Shown: positions 17,218-26,583, counted from the stretch's first letter. The stretch: DNA of 45,983 bases from Myxococcota bacterium (GCA_029268645.1 JAQWNI010000184.1:1-45983), one strand, 5' to 3'. The notes: generated by a model from the sequence alone, not told the origin. Made by a program: numbers and translations.

Positions 17218-17640
17218 CTAGGGACTGGGTTGAGAGCGATGTCTGGCAGGTCGAGCTAAGCGGATGTTCCAAAAAGCACGAAGGGTTTGGATTTCACCTG
17301 ACGAATTGAAGCGGACAACATCGATCACATCGAGTTCCGATCGTTTTCCGAAAAGGTCAAGTTCGAGCACGAAGGGGAGAGCTGCCTCGTTGCCCTCGGT
17401 GGTGCAGATCGTTCCATTGAGACGAGGGCACGGCCGGCTGTTCGCGAAACCCTTGGTGAAGAAACGCTCGACGTTGGTCCGGCCTACGACATGTGTTCCG
17501 GGAGGGCCGCCGACAGGGTCCTCAACCGAGACGTCTTCGGCCATCAGCGCGACAACACCTGTAACGTCGAGATCGCGTACTCGTTCGAGGTAGCGTTCGA
17601 GGGTTGTTTGCATCTCGACTGCGCTGATTTTTTCAGTCAT
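17218..17640 (-). CDS. Ketosteroid isomerase-like (delta5-3-ketosteroid isomerase family) protein
   Basis: 140-residue NTF2-fold protein with the KSI signature LMAEDVSVEDPVGGPPGTHVVGR at residues 32-54, where Asp41 matches the catalytic base of bacterial ketosteroid isomerases. Tyr17 in LERYLERV is in place for the hydroxyl-donating tyrosine, and ELDVIDVVRFN near residue 105 has the region of the second acid. The reaction would be double-bond migration in a 3-ketosteroid or related enone; relatives with other substrates exist, so this is family-level. The start was set at ATG (MTEKISAVEM); the longer frame adds a non-conserved Ser/Arg-rich stretch. The ribosome site is weak. It heads a two-gene operon divergent from an SDR. 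Confidence 0.78.
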   Translation of the reverse strand: MTEKISAVEMQTTLERYLERVRDLDVTGVVALMAEDVSVEDPVGGPPGTHVVGRTNVERFFTKGFANSRPCPRLNGTICTTEGNEAALPFVLELDLFGKRSELDVIDVVRFNSSGEIQTLRAFWNIRLARPARHRSQPSP

Positions 17641-17770
17641 TCGTACCCGTCTGCGTTCTCCGCCGAGGTCGCATTCAGTGGGCCTCCAAGATCCCGTGCT
17701 TCTCAGGGAAGCATATCGGCAGCCCTCGCTTTTGCATCCCGACGAAAAGCTCGATCGGCGATCCAGGCTT

Positions 17771-17798
17771 TTCACAGCGATCGTCAAAGTGGTAGAGT
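17771..17798 (+). promoter_or_regulatory. Candidate sigma-70 promoter for the SDR gene
   Basis: TTCACA (five of six matches to the -35 consensus) and TAGAGT (four of six to the -10) are separated by 16 bases in the 265-bp spacer between the divergent KSI-like and SDR genes. A start near base 17805 would leave a leader of about 100 bases before the SDR. The region lies inside no gene with the starts chosen here. Strength is a guess because consensus rules vary in this lineage. Confidence 0.4.
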
Positions 17799-17905
17799 GC
17801 TCCGGCTCTAGGGGGCATGCGGCGTATGCGCGTCATAGGGCCGCACGCGGGGCGCGCAGCCCGAGCATGGCCTCGGTGGGTGGCCAGAGCGAGAAGGGAG
17901 AAGCA

Positions 17906-18709
17906 GTGAGGACCACGGAAGGCAGAGTCGAAGACAAAGTGGTGATCGTCACCGGTGCCGCGCGGGGCACCGGCGAGCAAACGGCTCGGATCTTGATCGA
18001 TGAGGGCGCCCGGGTGGTCGTGGCCGATGTCCTTGAGGAAAGAGGCCAGGAACTGGTCGCCGAATTGGGAGAGCAGGCATCGTTTCTGCTTCTTGATGTG
18101 ACGTCGGAAGAGAGTTGGGCCGAAGGGGTTGCGCAGGCCGTGGACCGATGGGGGCGGATTGATGCGCTGGTGAACAATGCCGGTCTCTTTCATATGGAAG
18201 CGCTTGAAGAAACAGAGCTGGCCGATTTCGAACGCCTTCTGGGCGTCAATCAAGTGGGCCCCTTTCTGGGCATGCGGGCCGTTGTGCCCGCCATGAAGTC
18301 GAATGGCGGCTCGATTGTGAACGTTTCATCCGTCGACGGGTTGAGTGCAAAGAATGGGTTGGTCGCCTACGCGTCCACGAAATGGGCCCTTCGAGGCATG
18401 ACCCGTGTTGCGGCCCTTGAACTGGGGAAATACGGGATTCGAGTGAACGCTGTCTGCCCCGAGGCGGGCGGACCCGAAATGCGAGCGCCCTATGTGCCCG
18501 ACGGCTTCGATCCGGCCCTCACGCTGGCCTTCACCCACAAGCTGCTGCCCTATCAGCAAGAAAGACCGCCGATTGAGCTGGTGAGGGATATCGCCCGGAT
18601 GGTGGTGTTTCTTGTCTCGGATGAGACTCTTTCCTGCACCGGAGCTGACTATCCGGTGGATGCCGGCTGGACAGCAGGCCGGCATTTGAGCTTCAACCCG
18701 GGGGCCTGA
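17906..18709 (+). CDS. Short-chain dehydrogenase/reductase (3-alpha/20-beta-HSD-like)
   Basis: 267-residue NAD(P)-dependent alcohol dehydrogenase. The cofactor motif is TGAARGTG (16-23), with Asp41 at the end of the second strand favouring NAD. NNAG is at 90-93, and the active site is Ser141/142, Tyr155 and Lys159 (YASTK). The C-terminus (GADYPVDAGWTAG) matches the classic family close. The start is a GTG with AGGGAG six bases upstream; an ATG 39 bases earlier is the alternative, but it lacks a ribosome site and adds sequence outside the fold. It is divergent from the KSI-like operon, which suggests a shared alicyclic or steroid-like substrate, but that is inference. Confidence 0.88.
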   Translation: MRTTEGRVEDKVVIVTGAARGTGEQTARILIDEGARVVVADVLEERGQELVAELGEQASFLLLDVTSEESWAEGVAQAVDRWGRIDALVNNAGLFHMEALEETELADFERLLGVNQVGPFLGMRAVVPAMKSNGGSIVNVSSVDGLSAKNGLVAYASTKWALRGMTRVAALELGKYGIRVNAVCPEAGGPEMRAPYVPDGFDPALTLAFTHKLLPYQQERPPIELVRDIARMVVFLVSDETLSCTGADYPVDAGWTAGRHLSFNPGA

Positions 18710-18722
18710 GGCCCCAAAAAAA

Positions 18723-18750
18723 CCGGCCGCGATCCCATGACCGCGGCCGG
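18723..18750. terminator. Bidirectional intrinsic terminator
   Basis: A perfect 9-bp stem (CCGGCCGCG / CGCGGCCGG) with a 10-base loop lies between the convergent SDR and the small secreted-protein gene. CTTTT follows it on the plus strand, and CCCCAAAAAAA precedes it, which gives a T-tract for the minus strand. This is the clearest terminator in the window. Confidence 0.9.
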
Positions 18751-18775
18751 CTTTTGAATCGGCGCTTCATGAATT

Positions 18776-19300
18776 TCAGTCGAGGTCTTCACCTTGCGCG
18801 TCGAGGCGGGTGATCTCGTCCAACTCGGGCTGAGTGATCGGCATGTAGATCGTGCTGACCCAGTGCGGCGCTTTTTTCTTGTTTTTCGCGCCCATGATGG
18901 GTCGAAGAACGACGACCACCTTCGTTTTGTCCGCGATCAATTTGTTCAGCTCAGTGCCAACCCATTTCGGATCGTCGGGGTTGTTGAGCATGTTGTCATT
19001 GAAGTTGGAGCGAACCTGCGTGAGTTTGAGCCGCCCACCGGTGGTGCGAACCTCAAAGCTTCCTTTCTTGAGAATTCGCGTTTTGCACTTCTTCGGGATC
19101 TTTGAATTGCCCGTGCCGGAACCCTCGGGCTTGGGGAAGAATTGTTGGGAATTCCCCTTGGTGACCTTGATGGTCAGCATGCTGGTCTCAGCGTCAAAGG
19201 CTTGGAGCTTCGCGAACGTCGAGCAGCTCTTCGCATCAGCCGTCGATGCGACAAGCAGAAGGGTTGCGGGGACGAGAAGAAGCAGAGTGATGGCGCGCAT
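18776..19300 (-). CDS. Small secreted protein, function unknown
   Basis: 174 residues. The N-terminus MRAITLLLLVPATLLLVASTADA is a textbook signal peptide with a likely cleavage after ADA, about residue 23. The mature part begins KSCSTF and has only a few cysteines; it contains several beta-like strands (AETSMLTIKVTKG, GSFEVRTTGGRLKLTQV, KTKVVVVLRPIMG) and lysine-rich turns. No enzyme motif was recognised. AGGAG lies ten bases before the ATG. It is transcribed away from the dehalogenase region and ends at the strong terminator, so it is probably a single-gene unit. The protein looks real from its signal, ribosome site and terminator rather than from any homologue I know. Confidence 0.7.
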   Translation of the reverse strand: MRAITLLLLVPATLLLVASTADAKSCSTFAKLQAFDAETSMLTIKVTKGNSQQFFPKPEGSGTGNSKIPKKCKTRILKKGSFEVRTTGGRLKLTQVRSNFNDNMLNNPDDPKWVGTELNKLIADKTKVVVVLRPIMGAKNKKKAPHWVSTIYMPITQPELDEITRLDAQGEDLD

Positions 19301-19610
19301 GATGTCTTGGCTCCTGGCTTCCGGTTGAAAGTTCGTGGGACTTGCTGAGCCGCGTCCGCTGTGGGCGAGCCCTGACGGATGCGGCGGCGAGCTGATGGTA
19401 CGCTCGGCGGGAGTCTAGCCATTTGCATGGCTCCGCGAGAAGGGGTCCGCCCCCCGCTCCGCGTAAGTTTTGAAGCATTGGTTGCGGGGCTGGAAAGCCG
19501 CGCCCGCTGGGCCAACCCCGGGGGTTTACTTCCCTCGAGGGGGTTGCCCTTGATCGGGACCCCTCGCGCGGCGTAGGATCCCCGCCAACCATCCTAGACA
19601 GGAGGAAGTC
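19301..19610. other. 310-bp spacer between divergent secreted-protein and dehalogenase genes
   Basis: No gene or RNA is recognised here. The longest frames are antisense or Pro/Arg-rich chance frames. It should hold the promoters for both neighbours. A short GC-rich stretch around 19515-19555 (CCCCGGGGG, then CCCTCGAGGGGG) is self-complementary at small scale, but I could not define one supported hairpin. Confidence 0.4.
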
Positions 19611-20621
19611 GTGAAGGTATTGAGAACGCCCGACGAGTGCTTCGAGGCCTTACCGGGCTACGACTTCATCCCGCATTATACGGAGGTGCCTGACGGAGAA
19701 GGCGGAGCGCTTCGGATCCATCATCTCGACGAAGGCCCGAGGGACGGCTCCATTGTGCTGTGCATGCACGGGCAGCCCACCTGGAGCTACCTGTACCGAC
19801 ACATGATCCCGATCATGACGGACGCGGGGCTGCGTGTCCTTGCTCCGGATTTGGTGGGCTTCGGCCGATCGGACAAACCCGATCGGCGAGAAGATTACAG
19901 CTACCAGAGTCAAGTGGATTGGATGTTGGCGTGGCTTCAGCAGAACGACTTTCGTGAGGTCACCCTAGTGGGTCAGGACTGGGGGGGGTTGATTGGCTTG
20001 CGTTTGGTCGCCGCCGATCCGGAACGTTTCGCCCGAATCGTGGTGGCGAATAGCGGCTTGCCCATGCCGGTGGGCGTCCCGGAAGAGTTCGCACAGGGAG
20101 TCCGTCGTTATCGTGCCGAGGCTCCGACCCCCACGCTTCAACAGGTTCAAGAGGCGATTTGGGACTCCGACCCGACCCGGCCCGACCGAAGCTTTGCGGT
20201 TTGGCAAAAATGGACCTGGGAGACCGAGGAACTCCCCATCGCCGATTTTGTCACCCAGGCGGTCGATGGACGAACCTTGACCCCCGAGGAGTCCGCTGCG
20301 TACGCGGCGCCGTTTCCCGAACCGCGTTTCCAGATGGGACCGCGTGCGATGCCCAGCCAGGTGCCGACTTTGCCGGATGATCCGTCGATTCCGGCCAATC
20401 GGCGAGCCTGGGAATTTTTCTCGAAGTCTGAAATCCCCCTGCTCTGCGCTTTTAGTGACAACGACCCCGTGACCGCGGGTGCGGCTCCCATTTTGAAGCA
20501 GATGATTCCCGGGGCGCAGGGCCAGCCGCATCGGAAAATCCATGGGGGTGGACATTTTCTTCAGGAGGGTCGCGGTCAAGAATTGGCTGAAGCGGTCATT
20601 GGTTTCGTTCTGGGGTCGTGA
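19611..20621 (+). CDS. Haloalkane dehalogenase (HLD-I type alpha/beta hydrolase)
   Basis: 336-residue hydrolase expected to cleave a carbon-halogen bond through an Asp-bound ester. The oxyanion loop is CMHGQPTWSYLYR (HGQP at 53-56). The nucleophile elbow is VGQDWGG with Asp123 and the halide-binding Trp124 directly after it. The catalytic acid is Asp283 or Asp285 in SDNDPVT, and His315 is in GGGHFLQE. A second tryptophan in the cap (VWQKW, about 198) could complete the halide site. The acid position after strand seven fits HLD-I rather than HLD-II. Dehalogenase-like epoxide hydrolases share this fold, but the Asp-Trp pair and HGQP favour a dehalogenase. The GTG start has AGGAGG six bases upstream. 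The physiological substrate is unknown. Confidence 0.85.
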   Translation: MKVLRTPDECFEALPGYDFIPHYTEVPDGEGGALRIHHLDEGPRDGSIVLCMHGQPTWSYLYRHMIPIMTDAGLRVLAPDLVGFGRSDKPDRREDYSYQSQVDWMLAWLQQNDFREVTLVGQDWGGLIGLRLVAADPERFARIVVANSGLPMPVGVPEEFAQGVRRYRAEAPTPTLQQVQEAIWDSDPTRPDRSFAVWQKWTWETEELPIADFVTQAVDGRTLTPEESAAYAAPFPEPRFQMGPRAMPSQVPTLPDDPSIPANRRAWEFFSKSEIPLLCAFSDNDPVTAGAAPILKQMIPGAQGQPHRKIHGGGHFLQEGRGQELAEAVIGFVLGS

Positions 20622-20641
20622 GGCCGTCGCTTTTTTTGGGG

Positions 20642-20698
20642 GGTGGGCCGGGGTTTCTCTGCCCACCGCCGGACATCGGGGGGTCTGGTAGTGTCCGG
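20642..20698 (+). promoter_or_regulatory. Two adjacent hairpins in the ftsH leader
   Basis: Two perfect 7-bp stems sit back to back in the 99-bp gap before ftsH: GGTGGGC / GCCCACC (20642-20667, loop 12) and CCGGACA / TGTCCGG (20669-20698, loop 16), one base apart. The ftsH ribosome site (GGAG at 20707-20710) begins eight bases after the second stem. A T-run lies before the first stem, not after, so it is not a standard terminator. A leader or attenuator role is inferred only. Confidence 0.45.
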
Positions 20699-20720
20699 GG
20701 CCCATTGGAGATTGCCTGAA

Positions 20721-22664
20721 GTGGAAGAGCGCACACGATTCTCGATCGGCTACTACCTTTTCGTTCTCGCGATGATTTTGGGAATTCAAACCCTCTTTTT
20801 TACGGGGCACGAAGTCCAAGACAAGTCCTACAGTGACTTTCTCCAAGACGTGTCGAGTAATAAGGTCGAAGAGGTCGTCATCACCCCGGAACACCTCTAT
20901 GGATTAATGAAGTCCAGTGAGGAGCAGGCGGGGGGGGATCAAGTCGACGAAAAGGTGGACCCTCCTGCGAAACACACGCCCTGGCGCCTGCCAGGGGCCG
21001 AGCGGATCTCGGCCTGGTTCGATGGGGCAGAAAAGAAGATGGCGGCTCAACGCGCCGAAGCCGCGCGGCACTTTACGGTGATCCGAGTCGAAGACGAGGA
21101 CCTCGTCGAACGCCTTTCCGAACACGACGTGCAGTTCGAAGGCAAAATTGAGTCCCGTTGGCTCCGTAATTTATTCTTCAACTGGATCATTCCATTTGCG
21201 ATCTTGATGCTGATTTGGGGTTTCTTGATGCGCCGGATGCGTGGGGGGCCGAATGCTTTGGCGGTCGGCCAGAACAAGGCGAAGATTGTCGAGCTCGACG
21301 CCGACTCGCGGGTCAGCTTTGAGGATGTGGCTGGGCTCGAAGAGCCCATCGAAGAAACCCGCGAACTGGTGAGCTTCTTGAAGGAGCCCGATCGGTTTCG
21401 GCAACTCGGGGGGCGTCTTCCGCGAGGGGTCTTGCTGGCCGGGCCTCCGGGAACAGGCAAGACACTGCTTGCGAAAGCGGTTGCCGGGGAAGCCGGCGTG
21501 CCTTTCTACTCGATCTCGGGATCGGATTTTGTGGAAATGTTTGTCGGGGTGGGTGCGGCCCGGGTGCGTGATCTCTTCGCGGAGGCCCGTAAGAAGGCCC
21601 CTTGCATCATTTTTATCGACGAACTGGACGCCATCGGGAAGGCACGCGGGCAGATGGGCCCCATGGCTGGAGGCCATGATGAACGAGAGAACACGCTCAA
21701 TCAACTGCTCGTCGAAATGGATGGTTTCGATGCTCGGACTTCGGTGATCATCCTTGCCGCCACGAACCGCCCGGAGGTTCTCGATCCTGCGTTGCTCCGA
21801 GCGGGTCGCTTTGACCGTCAGATCATCTGTGACCGTCCCGACCTACGCGGTCGAGAAGCCATCTTCGAGGTCCATTTGCGCGGTATGCCCTTGGCTTCGA
21901 ACGTTGATGCGGCGGCACTGGCGGGGCGAACCCCTGGATTTGTCGGTGCTGATATTGCCAATCTCTGCAACGAGGCCGCTCTCTTGGCTTCTCGCCGGGG
22001 TCATTCGACGATTGAGATGGATGACTTTAACGAGTCGGTCGAGCGGATTGTGGCCGGCCTTGAGCGAAAGAGTCGCATCATTAGCGACAAGGAAAGAGAG
22101 ATTGTCGCGTATCACGAGTCTGGCCATGCTCTGATTGGTCACTTCACTCCGGGTGCTGACCCAGTTCAGAAGGTCTCGATCATTCCTCGAGGCCGAGCAG
22201 CGCTTGGCTATACGCTGCAGACTCCACTTGAAGATCGGTATTTGATGTCGCGGGACGAATTGATTGGTCGGGTGCGGGTGCTGCTCGGTGGGCGTGCGGC
22301 CGAGGAAGTCGCGTTTGGTTCGGTTTCGACCGGTGCGAGTGACGATCTTGAAAAAGCCTCGGGAATCGTGCGTCAAATGCTGAGCGTGTACGGCATGAGC
22401 GAAAAGCTGCCGAATCTCAGCTTGGCGGATTCAAGCGCCGGTGGGTATCTGGGCCAAGGTCCGCAATTGGCTCCGCACTCCGGTGGGATCGCGCAGACGC
22501 TCGACGATGAATTGATGGAGATCCTTGGAGCCTCGTATCAGCATGATGTCGAATTTCTCAGAGAACACCGCGAAGAACTGGAAAACATGGCCCAAAGGCT
22601 CCTGAAAACCGAGACCCTCGAGGCATCCGATGTCACGGAGATTCTCGGACCGGCTCCGGTCTAG
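20721..22664 (+). CDS. ftsH: ATP-dependent zinc metalloprotease FtsH
   Basis: 647-residue membrane AAA protease that degrades membrane proteins and regulatory factors. TM1 is at about residues 11-27 and TM2 at 151-170, with a periplasmic loop of roughly 120 residues between them, longer than I recall for E. coli FtsH. The Walker A motif GPPGTGKT is at 241-248, Walker B IIFIDE at 296-301, and the second region of homology includes [14 protein letters not shown]. The zinc site HESGH is at 465-469. The GTG start was chosen because it precedes TM1 by ten residues and has GGAG ten bases upstream; the longer frame adds 26 residues without a good ribosome site. The ORF ends eight bases before the convergent sulfatase stop. 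Confidence 0.97.
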   Translation: MEERTRFSIGYYLFVLAMILGIQTLFFTGHEVQDKSYSDFLQDVSSNKVEEVVITPEHLYGLMKSSEEQAGGDQVDEKVDPPAKHTPWRLPGAERISAWFDGAEKKMAAQRAEAARHFTVIRVEDEDLVERLSEHDVQFEGKIESRWLRNLFFNWIIPFAILMLIWGFLMRRMRGGPNALAVGQNKAKIVELDADSRVSFEDVAGLEEPIEETRELVSFLKEPDRFRQLGGRLPRGVLLAGPPGTGKTLLAKAVAGEAGVPFYSISGSDFVEMFVGVGAARVRDLFAEARKKAPCIIFIDELDAIGKARGQMGPMAGGHDERENTLNQLLVEMDGFDARTSVIILAATNRPEVLDPALLRAGRFDRQIICDRPDLRGREAIFEVHLRGMPLASNVDAAALAGRTPGFVGADIANLCNEAALLASRRGHSTIEMDDFNESVERIVAGLERKSRIISDKEREIVAYHESGHALIGHFTPGADPVQKVSIIPRGRAALGYTLQTPLEDRYLMSRDELIGRVRVLLGGRAAEEVAFGSVSTGASDDLEKASGIVRQMLSVYGMSEKLPNLSLADSSAGGYLGQGPQLAPHSGGIAQTLDDELMEILGASYQHDVEFLREHREELENMAQRLLKTETLEASDVTEILGPAPV

Positions 22665-22671
22665 TTTCCGC

Positions 22672-24273
22672 TCAGGGTTTCGGCGCTGGCCCAGGACCAT
22701 CGAGTGTATTCAGCCTTTCGTTTCGGGCGCGCTCTTGCTGGATCAACTCGGCCCGTGTCGCCGCATCAACGAGGATCCCCCGATGGGCGGTGGCATCTAG
22801 GAGGGCCTCGGAAAACGGCAGCTCATTCTTCCATCGAGTCTGTAGTTTAGAGGCCGGCAGCACATGATCGGCCCAGTCCAGCGGGGCGACCCAGCCCGGA
22901 TGGGGAACCAAGGTGCCCCGGGTGCCCGCCATCGGGTGTTGCTGTCGCCAATCTCGGATCAGGTCGTGGAGTCGAGCGACTTGCTCGGGTTGCTTCTTGG
23001 AGAGATCTCGGGTTTCGAGCGGGTCCTGGTCCAAACGGAAGAGCATCTCTGTCGTCCGGGTCTCTGTCGATCCTTCCCGAATGATTTGGACGAGTTTCCA
23101 TGGATCGTCAATCACCGTCGTGAAGATCATCCCAGGCAAGGGGATTTCTGAAGCAAAGAAGAAAGGTTCCCTTTCAGGCGGCGGTGCGTCTTCGGCGAGG
23201 GTCGGCCACATGTCGAGCCCTTCGATGGGCGCATCGGCGGGCACCTTCACCCCCGCGGCATCGGCCAAGGTCGGAAAGACATCCATGACCGTGACCAAAG
23301 TCTGGGATTCGGTGTCCGCAGGGAGTACGCTCGGCCAGCGCAGCAGGGCCGGGACTCGGATTCCGCCTTCAAATGTTTGCCCTTTCTCGCCTCGAAGTGG
23401 CGTATTGCTTCCGCCGAAGGCGCGCATCCCGCCGTTGTCACTCATAAAAAAGACCAAGGTCTGATCCGCGATGCCTTCCTCGTCGAGCGTGCGGAGGATC
23501 TCTGAGATGGCGAGATCCATTTCATGAACCATGGCCGCATAAACTCGCCGGTTACCCGCTTTTGGAAAGTCTCGATAGAGGTCAACGGTCGATGGAGGAG
23601 CCTGCATCGGACTGTGAGGGGCGGTGAAGGCGACGGTGAGAAGCAGCGGTCGCTGCGCATCCCTTTCACGGATCACTCGGACCGCTTCTTCGGCCTGGAG
23701 ATGGGTCAGGTAAGTGCCGGGCTTATGCACGGGGCGCCCATTCTCTTGAAGGTCATGGCCCTTTTCGCGCTCGTGTTTGAAGTAGTCGGTATTGGTATGG
23801 AGATGGCCTGAGAAGTGATCAAATCCCTGGGCGTTTGGGAGTTGGTGGGCGTACGTATGGCCCAAGTGCCACTTTCCGACGAGAGCCGTTTGATATCCCG
23901 CAGCTTGAAAAGCCCTCGGGAGGGTCTCTTGATCGGGCGAGAGCCCAGCGTTGTACCACGGATGAATCTGATCGTAGGCGAGCCCGAGCTTGAGGGGGTC
24001 TCGTCCAGTCATCAGGGCGGCTCGAGTGGGCGTGCAGATTGGAGCCGCGTAGAAGCGTTCGAGGCGCAAGCCTTCCTCTGCCAACCGATCGATGCCCGGC
24101 GTTTGGATCGGGCTCCCCCGATATCCAACGTCTGCGAATCCCAAGTCGTCTGCGACGAGAATTACAACATTGGGCGAACCAGAGGGATTTCGTTCTTTCT
24201 CGGCGCTGCATCCAGTGAACATGAATGTGGAGAGGGCAACGAAAACGAAGAGCCCTTCCTGCAAACGAGTCAT
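22672..24273 (-). CDS. Lipoprotein arylsulfatase (type I, formylglycine)
   Basis: 533-residue sulfatase. The N-terminus LFVFVALSTFMFTGCSAEKE is a lipoprotein signal with the acyl-Cys at residue 22, so the enzyme is likely anchored in the envelope. Metal-binding Asp42-Asp43 (VADDLG) and the formylglycine motif CTPTR (80-84) are followed by ALMTGR. LVGKWHLGH and the FMSDNGG and LRGEKGQTFEGGIRVP blocks complete the active site. Cys80 must be oxidised by a formylglycine-generating or anaerobic sulfatase-maturing enzyme, neither of which is in the window. The ATG is backed by a strong AGGAGGTG six bases upstream; an earlier ATG 21 bases before lacks one. It follows the patatin gene by 30 bases, probably in the same operon. 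The sulfate ester cleaved is unknown. Confidence 0.93.
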   Translation of the reverse strand: MTRLQEGLFVFVALSTFMFTGCSAEKERNPSGSPNVVILVADDLGFADVGYRGSPIQTPGIDRLAEEGLRLERFYAAPICTPTRAALMTGRDPLKLGLAYDQIHPWYNAGLSPDQETLPRAFQAAGYQTALVGKWHLGHTYAHQLPNAQGFDHFSGHLHTNTDYFKHEREKGHDLQENGRPVHKPGTYLTHLQAEEAVRVIRERDAQRPLLLTVAFTAPHSPMQAPPSTVDLYRDFPKAGNRRVYAAMVHEMDLAISEILRTLDEEGIADQTLVFFMSDNGGMRAFGGSNTPLRGEKGQTFEGGIRVPALLRWPSVLPADTESQTLVTVMDVFPTLADAAGVKVPADAPIEGLDMWPTLAEDAPPPEREPFFFASEIPLPGMIFTTVIDDPWKLVQIIREGSTETRTTEMLFRLDQDPLETRDLSKKQPEQVARLHDLIRDWRQQHPMAGTRGTLVPHPGWVAPLDWADHVLPASKLQTRWKNELPFSEALLDATAHRGILVDAATRAELIQQERARNERLNTLDGPGPAPKP

Positions 24274-24303
24274 GCGGCACCTCCTCTTATGCAATCGATC
24301 GGT

Positions 24304-26568
24304 TTAGAAAACCTGTCCGAGGTAGAAGTAAGCGGCTTGCCGGTCTCCGTTCGTATTGCCGTAGGCGATATAGAAAGGCGCAATCGGAGTGTCGAGAGCG
24401 AAATAGACACTGCCGCCCCAGAGCATCGACCCGGGCGAAATGTCCGATGTGGAAAGCCAGGTGTTGCCGCCCTCAATTGAAAAGCCCACATAGGCGGGAA
24501 TCGTGAAGGAGAGGAGTCCGAGCTTTGCGACTCGACGGTAGCCTCTCAACCGAAAGAAGAGCATGTCAGAGCCCACCAATTCGTTGGGCCTCAGGCCACT
24601 CAGTCGTAAAAAACCGCCAAGGGTATAAAGGTTATTGACGGTGATTTCATTCTCGAAGCTCACTCCGGTCTGGATATCTCCAACGAGCGTATTTTTGCCC
24701 CAAGTTTTGGCATATTCAGCGGTGGCGAATAGAGATTGGTAGTCATTTGTCGACCCCAAGGCTTTGAAGCCCAGGGCGGCCCGGGCAACGAGCAGTCCGC
24801 CCTCGGTTGGAAAGCGTGCGTTGTCGAGGGTGTCGGCTACGAAGCGAAGAAATACCTGCCCATCAGATCGTTGGATTTTCGGGACAAGGCTGGGGTCTCC
24901 GACAAAGAGATCGGCTGTTGCCCAGTCGTAGCTGATGCCTGCCCGGACTTCTCCCCATTGTCCCAGTTGGCGACCAAAACCAAGCCCACCCCCGACGTCG
25001 AAAGTGCGATACTCGGCCAGTTCATTTCCCTGGTTGTCGAACTGGCCAAAAGTTAGCGACTGAAAAAACAGTTCGGGCGCAACGAACCAGCGGGTCTCGT
25101 CATCGAGGGGTTGCCAAAATTCTGTTTTGATCGCAGGGTACTGCCCGATCTGCAGTTCGGTCCGCCATTCGGCAACCATGGAGTTCATCGGAACTCGAGT
25201 GACGTTGACGCCAATGTTGAAGAGGCTGTTCGAGACGAAATCGGTTTCGAGCTCGAACCCGAGTCGGACGCGGTTGCGCCCGGTGGCCTTTTCACGGGTG
25301 AGAATGACCAGCTGGTTTCTTCCATCGGGGAGGCGGTCGATGCGAAAATTGACATGATCGAAGACGTCGAGCCCGTACAAGATGTCAATATCACGGGCCA
25401 GCACAGCGAAGTCGAGCGCTTCGCCGAGATCGACGTGAATACGGCTGCGGATGACGTCGTCTGAAACCACGCTCTGATTGACGATACGAATATCGCTAAT
25501 GACGGGTGGGACTGGGGACGGGCGTTCTAAGGACGCGCGATAGGCCGACCACGCCTCGTCGTCGAGGGAAAGGGCGGACAGCTCTTTTCGCAGAGCCAGC
25601 GCCGCCATGGTTCCGCGATTCGCAGCCTCGAGCAGCTGATCGAAAGACATGGTTGCGACCGGGCCAAGGTCTGGCTGGATCAGAAAGTCTTCCGAGCCAA
25701 GCCGTTCGATTTGATCGCGGGTGTTGTTTTGGATTAAGAGGGTTGTGGTTTGGCCTGTGATCGAGAGGGCATTATTGAGTTGTTCTCGTTTCCTCAGCGG
25801 CGTAGAGATATCCACGGCAATGACAATGTCAGCCCCCATTTCCTGGGCCACCTGTACTGGCAGGTTCATCGCCGACCCACCATCGACGAGCAATTGATTG
25901 TCGATCTCGACTGGGGCAAAGGCACCCGGGATCGCCATGCTGGCTCGAATGGCATCGGCCAGATCGCCATGCCCAAGAACGACGGCTTCTCCATCAGTAA
26001 TGTTCGTCGCCACGGCTCGAAAGGGGAAGGTCAGATTATCGAAATTACGAATCGTTGCGACGGGGAGGGTGAGGAGGCCTAATGTGAGTTCGAGCCGCTG
26101 GCCTTGGATCAATCCTGTCGGGATCTGCAGGCTCCCCCCCTTAAAGCCGAAATTGAAGTTCGAAATATAGTTGTAGTCGTCTTCCTTACGACGAAACGCT
26201 AGGTCTCGACGTCGGGTTTTATCCTGGAAGAGATCGTCCCAAGGCAAGTCCGCAAGAAGGTTGTCGAGCGCATGGATCTCGATCCCGGAGGCGTAGAGCC
26301 CTCCGATGACGGCCCCCATGCTGGTTCCCGCAATGATGTCGACAGGGATCTGGAGTTGCTCCAGAACTTCGAGTACGCCGACATGAGCGGCTCCCCGGGC
26401 TCCTCCGCCGCTGAGAACCACCGCGATGCGGGGTCGCTCCTCCGCTCGGGGGTTCGGCGGCGGGGCCGCGAGAGCTGTTGAGAGCGGAAGTCCGGCACAT
26501 AAGATCCAGAGTGCACAGCCTCGAAGAATATGAAATACCAAATCAGACACTCCAGCGACAGAAAGCAT
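24304..26568 (-). CDS. Patatin-like phospholipase with POTRA and Omp85-type barrel (type Vd autotransporter)
   Basis: 754-residue outer-membrane protein. After a signal region (residues 13-36) comes a patatin domain with the oxyanion loop GGGARG (54-59), nucleophile GTSMG (Ser83) and DGG (Asp229), the Ser-Asp dyad of patatin lipases. A POTRA-like segment is around residues 355-430 (PVISDIRIVNQSVVSDDVIRS), followed by about 300 residues of alternating beta strands. The last residue is Phe (YFYLGQVF), the usual BAM-recognised end. This layout is that of PlpD-type (type Vd) secretion, in which the lipase is exported by its own barrel. It is 15 bases after the enoyl-CoA hydratase stop and 30 before the sulfatase, all on one strand. 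No clear ribosome site precedes the ATG. Confidence 0.92.
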   Translation of the reverse strand: MLSVAGVSDLVFHILRGCALWILCAGLPLSTALAAPPPNPRAEERPRIAVVLSGGGARGAAHVGVLEVLEQLQIPVDIIAGTSMGAVIGGLYASGIEIHALDNLLADLPWDDLFQDKTRRRDLAFRRKEDDYNYISNFNFGFKGGSLQIPTGLIQGQRLELTLGLLTLPVATIRNFDNLTFPFRAVATNITDGEAVVLGHGDLADAIRASMAIPGAFAPVEIDNQLLVDGGSAMNLPVQVAQEMGADIVIAVDISTPLRKREQLNNALSITGQTTTLLIQNNTRDQIERLGSEDFLIQPDLGPVATMSFDQLLEAANRGTMAALALRKELSALSLDDEAWSAYRASLERPSPVPPVISDIRIVNQSVVSDDVIRSRIHVDLGEALDFAVLARDIDILYGLDVFDHVNFRIDRLPDGRNQLVILTREKATGRNRVRLGFELETDFVSNSLFNIGVNVTRVPMNSMVAEWRTELQIGQYPAIKTEFWQPLDDETRWFVAPELFFQSLTFGQFDNQGNELAEYRTFDVGGGLGFGRQLGQWGEVRAGISYDWATADLFVGDPSLVPKIQRSDGQVFLRFVADTLDNARFPTEGGLLVARAALGFKALGSTNDYQSLFATAEYAKTWGKNTLVGDIQTGVSFENEITVNNLYTLGGFLRLSGLRPNELVGSDMLFFRLRGYRRVAKLGLLSFTIPAYVGFSIEGGNTWLSTSDISPGSMLWGGSVYFALDTPIAPFYIAYGNTNGDRQAAYFYLGQVF

Positions 26569-26583
26569 CGGGACGGTCGGTGC

